Below the pieces are notes generated by a model. It worked only from the letters and a program-made list of their open reading frames with translations. It was not told the DNA's origin and ran no database searches. From NCBI GenBank assembly GCA_016716705.1, contig JADJVF010000012.1, forward strand, positions 1 to 64,000: 64,000 nucleotides of DNA, in the 5' to 3' direction. The translations under genes and the position numbers were made by a program. The DNA is from Holophagales bacterium (lineage in GTDB: Bacteria; Acidobacteriota; Thermoanaerobaculia; UBA5066). Positions 61,694 through 64,000 of this stretch are shown here, piece by piece; the stretch's first letter is position 1, and the number at the start of each line of letters is the position of its first letter.

Positions 61694-62215
61694 ATGGATG
61701 CCGAACCCCGGACACCCCGGACCCGGCTGGAGCTTGCCGAAACCATAGCGGCGAAGGGCGACCTTCGCCGCAGGATGGAAGCGCACCTCCGCTACCGGTT
61801 CCGGCTCTCGGCACCAGAGGTGGATGACGTGATGCAGGACGTGGTCCTCGAGCTGATGCGCTACGACGAACCCCTTCGCGAGGCCGAGGGGCTCTCGTTC
61901 CGCATCCTCCATCTCAGGACTCTTCAGTTCCTCCGGAACAAGGGAGTGAGGCGCGAGGAGCCCATCGAGGACGACACGAAGACCGCCGACGACTGGTCGG
62001 CGCCCGACCCGCAGACCGACGTTTTCATCCTCCTTCGCCAGACGCTCGCACAGGCCTCGCCTGCCTGTCGGCGACTCATCCGGGCCCATTACCTCGAGGG
62101 GAAGACCCTCAAGGAGACGGCCGAGGCTCTCTCCTACGCCTCGAGCAACGTCGTCTGGACCCTTCTGGACCGCTGCATCCGGCGCCTCCGCGCGGTCTTC
62201 GGAGCGACCCGATGA
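61694..62215 (+). CDS. ECF-like RNA polymerase sigma factor
   Basis: This 173-residue protein has a region 2-like segment (LRYRFRLSAPEVDDVMQDVVLELMRYD, residues 33-60, and FRILHLRTLQFLRNKGVRRE) and a region 4-like helix-turn-helix (CRRLIRAHYLEGKTLKETAEALSYASSNVVWTLLDRC). It should direct transcription of a small regulon. Its stop overlaps the anti-sigma start (ATGA). The element before it recurs before the secreted gene at 63753, which suggests autoregulation and a first target. Confidence 0.85.
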   Translation: MDAEPRTPRTRLELAETIAAKGDLRRRMEAHLRYRFRLSAPEVDDVMQDVVLELMRYDEPLREAEGLSFRILHLRTLQFLRNKGVRREEPIEDDTKTADDWSAPDPQTDVFILLRQTLAQASPACRRLIRAHYLEGKTLKETAEALSYASSNVVWTLLDRCIRRLRAVFGATR

Positions 62216-63630
62216 CCGCGCCCCACCCGGACGACTTCACCCTTCTCGTTCTCCTCGAGGGAGAAATGTCGGAGATGGACGCCGCGCGACTGAAGCGGCA
62301 CCTCTCCACCTGCCCGGCCTGCGCCTCGGCCTACCGGGAGATCGAGAAGCTCGACCGGACGCTCAAGACGACCCTCCCCACCCTCGAGGAAGCGCTGGCC
62401 GAGCCCGAGCTCCCGGAGGGCGACCCCTTTCGCTGCCGTCCCGACTGCACCCGGCTCGGGCGGCGCCTGCCGCCCGCCGGTGACGAGGCCCTCCACGAAG
62501 TGTTCGCGGCGACACGCGACGCCGCCGAGGTCAAGAGCCGCCTCCTGAGCGCGGCGGCTGCCCCGGAAGAGGATCTCCGCGAGGCCCTCTCCGCCCTCGA
62601 CCTCCTCGCACTTCGCGACCGCTACGGCCTCGGCTACGCCCTCGACGACGCCCTCTACAACATGGTCGAAGGCCCCGCCCGCTGGGCCCGCTTCGGCCGT
62701 GCCTCCGCCGACACCGTCCTCGCCGCCCGGGCCGACGGCCGAGCCCTCGACGCACCCGCCGAACGCGCCTATCCCCTCGACGACCTGCTGGGGCTATCCC
62801 TCCTCGTCCAGGGCACCGCCTGCAACTGGACCGGCGAGTTCCTGAGGGGAGGCCGCGACCTCCGCCGCGCCTACGGCGCCTTCGCCCGAGGCTCCGTCTC
62901 CGAACGGCGCCTCGCCTCCGTCGAGCTGGTGGAGGCCCAGCGGCGCGCCTTCCTCGACCGGGCCGAGGAGGCGCTGCACCTGGCGGACCGGGCGAGGGGG
63001 ACGTTTCAGGCGCTGGGGCTGGAGGACGAGGCGGCGAAGGCGGCGGCGGCCCACGCGATTGCCCTGTCGTACCTCGACCGGGATGAAGAGGCGCTGAAGG
63101 AGTTCCGCGAGGCCCTTCCGGTGCTCGCCAACCACGAGCGGTGGAGCAGCTATGTCGGAGTGCTGAACTGCCTCGGCTTCAGCGTTCTGCGCCTCTCCAG
63201 GGTCGACGAAGCCCGGCGCGAGTACGCGCGAGCCTTGCGGCAAGTGGGCCGAGAGGTACGTCCCGCCGTCCACTCCTTCATCCGGGCCAACCTCGCGAGG
63301 ACCCTCTTCGAAGGGGGGCGCTATTCCGATGCCGTCCGAGCCTTCGAATCCGCTGCGCGTCTCTTTTCAACGCAGGGCGCAAAAGGAGACGAGCTGGCGA
63401 TGCACCTCCTCCGAGTGGAAGCGCTCGTCCGGTCAGGAGAGTTCGAACGGGCCCGGCAGCTTCTCGGGAGCCTCGCCGGAGAGGTGAGAGCGCTCGAGGC
63501 CGTCGACCCGGAGCTTCTCGATTCCTTCGAAGCGGCCCTCGGGGGCGACCTTCCCGATATCGACCTCGTCGGGACTCTCCGAAACCAGGCCCAGGGGCAG
63601 ATCTCGGAGCGCCTCCGCCGGGCCGTCTGA
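62212..63630 (+). CDS. Zinc-finger anti-sigma factor with TPR domain
   Basis: This 472-residue protein begins with a ZAS-type anti-sigma motif (His30, Cys34, Cys37 in RHLSTCPACASAY) and continues with a long helical TPR-like region (about residues 220-440, for example EEALKEFREALPVLANHERW, SRVDEARREYARAL, GRYSDAVRAFESAARLF). No membrane helix is evident, so it is likely a cytoplasmic regulator that senses through its TPRs. It is coupled translationally to the sigma gene and presumably sequesters it. A redox-sensitive zinc site is possible but unproven. Confidence 0.85.
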   Translation: MTAPHPDDFTLLVLLEGEMSEMDAARLKRHLSTCPACASAYREIEKLDRTLKTTLPTLEEALAEPELPEGDPFRCRPDCTRLGRRLPPAGDEALHEVFAATRDAAEVKSRLLSAAAAPEEDLREALSALDLLALRDRYGLGYALDDALYNMVEGPARWARFGRASADTVLAARADGRALDAPAERAYPLDDLLGLSLLVQGTACNWTGEFLRGGRDLRRAYGAFARGSVSERRLASVELVEAQRRAFLDRAEEALHLADRARGTFQALGLEDEAAKAAAAHAIALSYLDRDEEALKEFREALPVLANHERWSSYVGVLNCLGFSVLRLSRVDEARREYARALRQVGREVRPAVHSFIRANLARTLFEGGRYSDAVRAFESAARLFSTQGAKGDELAMHLLRVEALVRSGEFERARQLLGSLAGEVRALEAVDPELLDSFEAALGGDLPDIDLVGTLRNQAQGQISERLRRAV

Positions 63631-63646
63631 AACTATTTTCGACGCG

Positions 63647-63678
63647 CCTGTAGGAAAAACGGCCTCCTCGCGCAGCTT
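63647..63678 (+). promoter_or_regulatory. Probable ECF sigma promoter, copy 2
   Basis: CCTGTAGGAAAA (63647-63658) and CGCGCAGCTT (63669-63678) repeat the two blocks in front of the sigma gene with the same ten-base gap. Transcription would start near 63685, giving a leader of about 68 bases before the GTG at 63753. Confidence 0.6.
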
Positions 63679-63752
63679 AGGCGTAGAGACACTCCGGGGG
63701 GCGCTCCCCGACGTCTCCAGCGAAACCTCGAACGAAGCTGGAGGAGGCCGTC

Positions 63753-64000
63753 GTGAAAAGAACCGCCATTGCCGCTCTACTTGGCGTCGCCCTGCTCGCA
63801 GCGAACGGAGTGGCGAGCGCCGACCAGGACCCCGGTACCGAGACGCGGTGGGGATTCGCCCGGACAAGAGCTCGACCTCCTCGCCGCTCGATTTCGCCCG
63901 CTGGCTCGCTCGCCGCCTGAGCGAAGGGATGGCGTTTTCGATTCCGCTTCCCGACGTCCCGACGCCGAAGTCCGGCCCGGTACCGGAGCCTGGCCCGAAC
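63753..64000 (+). CDS. Small secreted protein, cut by window end and probably frameshifted
   Basis: A GTG start with a strong GGAGGAGG site begins a signal peptide (KRTAIAALLGVALLAANGVASA). In the starting frame a stop comes at 63918-63920, after 55 residues. Near 63848 the frame two bases on looks more like protein (GIRPDKSSTSSPLDFARW, then RRLSEGMAFSIPLPDVPTP) and stays open to the window end, with a proline-rich character. One missing base there would join the two. It is the probable target of the adjacent sigma factor. No family is recognised. Confidence 0.45.

Noticed and set aside
1..64000. tRNA, rRNA, CRISPR arrays or complete insertion sequences
   Set aside because: No cloverleaf, rRNA segment, regularly spaced repeat array or transposase was recognised in the intergenic or coding stretches.

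Overview
The window is about 70% GC DNA packed with genes on both strands, often joined by 1-4 base overlaps such as ATGA or GTGA. The family mix suggests a Gram-negative, probably acidobacterial genome (Holophagae or Thermoanaerobaculia-like): exosortase H, a Ser/Thr kinase fused to TPRs, a DUF1800/DUF1501 pair, a ResB-CcsA fusion, a TonB receptor and RND efflux, and a clostridial-type ornithine pathway. This placement is inference; no rRNA or other marker gene is present. A poly-G/poly-C tract and three or four single-base frameshifts in otherwise intact genes suggest a draft or metagenome assembly.

Layout. 1-2.9 kb: the end of a sigma-54 activator, exosortase H with a partner membrane protein, and a sensor kinase. 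2.9-6.0 kb: an exported DUF1800/DUF1501 pair, followed by a low-complexity G/C tract (about 6071-6358) that may be an assembly scar. 6.4-16.2 kb: kinase-TPR protein, cytochrome c maturation fusion, a small secreted protein, a two-subunit amine/imino-acid dehydrogenase-like flavoenzyme, and an RNase HI with an N-terminal zinc ribbon.

16.2-23.3 kb is a self-contained redox module. A sensor kinase with two periplasmic CxxCH haem c motifs and an NtrC-type regulator are divergent from a five-gene operon: small membrane protein, cyclic-nucleotide-binding-fold protein, tetrahaem cytochrome, Tat-lipoprotein 4x[4Fe-4S] protein and NrfD-like quinone-interacting membrane protein. The intergenic region carries two tandem palindromes 22 bp apart and a near-consensus -24/-12 sigma-54 promoter, so the wiring can be read from the sequence.

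23.3-31 kb: a ketosynthase, a second ketosynthase-like protein lacking all three catalytic residues, and a hot-dog thioesterase; dCMP deaminase; a receiver-PilZ protein; a TonB receptor; secreted proteins. 31-37.3 kb: a TetR regulator with a readable promoter/operator, an efflux adaptor, and a 1480-residue RND pump fused to a TolC-type outer-membrane factor. 37-52.5 kb: a PIG-V-like mannosyltransferase, small and secreted proteins, a patatin-barrel protein, a large Ntn-hydrolase-like protein, a 27-bp perfect inverted repeat, a secreted SGNH-like protein, DUF99 and DUF1569.

52.6-61.6 kb is a complete ornithine degradation operon: ord-ortA-ortB-oraS-oraE-glmL-like-orr-alr. L-ornithine is racemised (orr), isomerised by the B12/PLP mutase (oraSE), oxidised (ord) and thiolysed (ortAB) to acetyl-CoA and D-alanine; the last gene, an alanine racemase, would return D-alanine to the L form. 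61.6-64 kb: an ECF-like sigma factor, a zinc-finger anti-sigma/TPR protein and the start of a small secreted protein. The sigma gene and the secreted gene share an upstream element with identical spacing, probably the promoter of this sigma factor.
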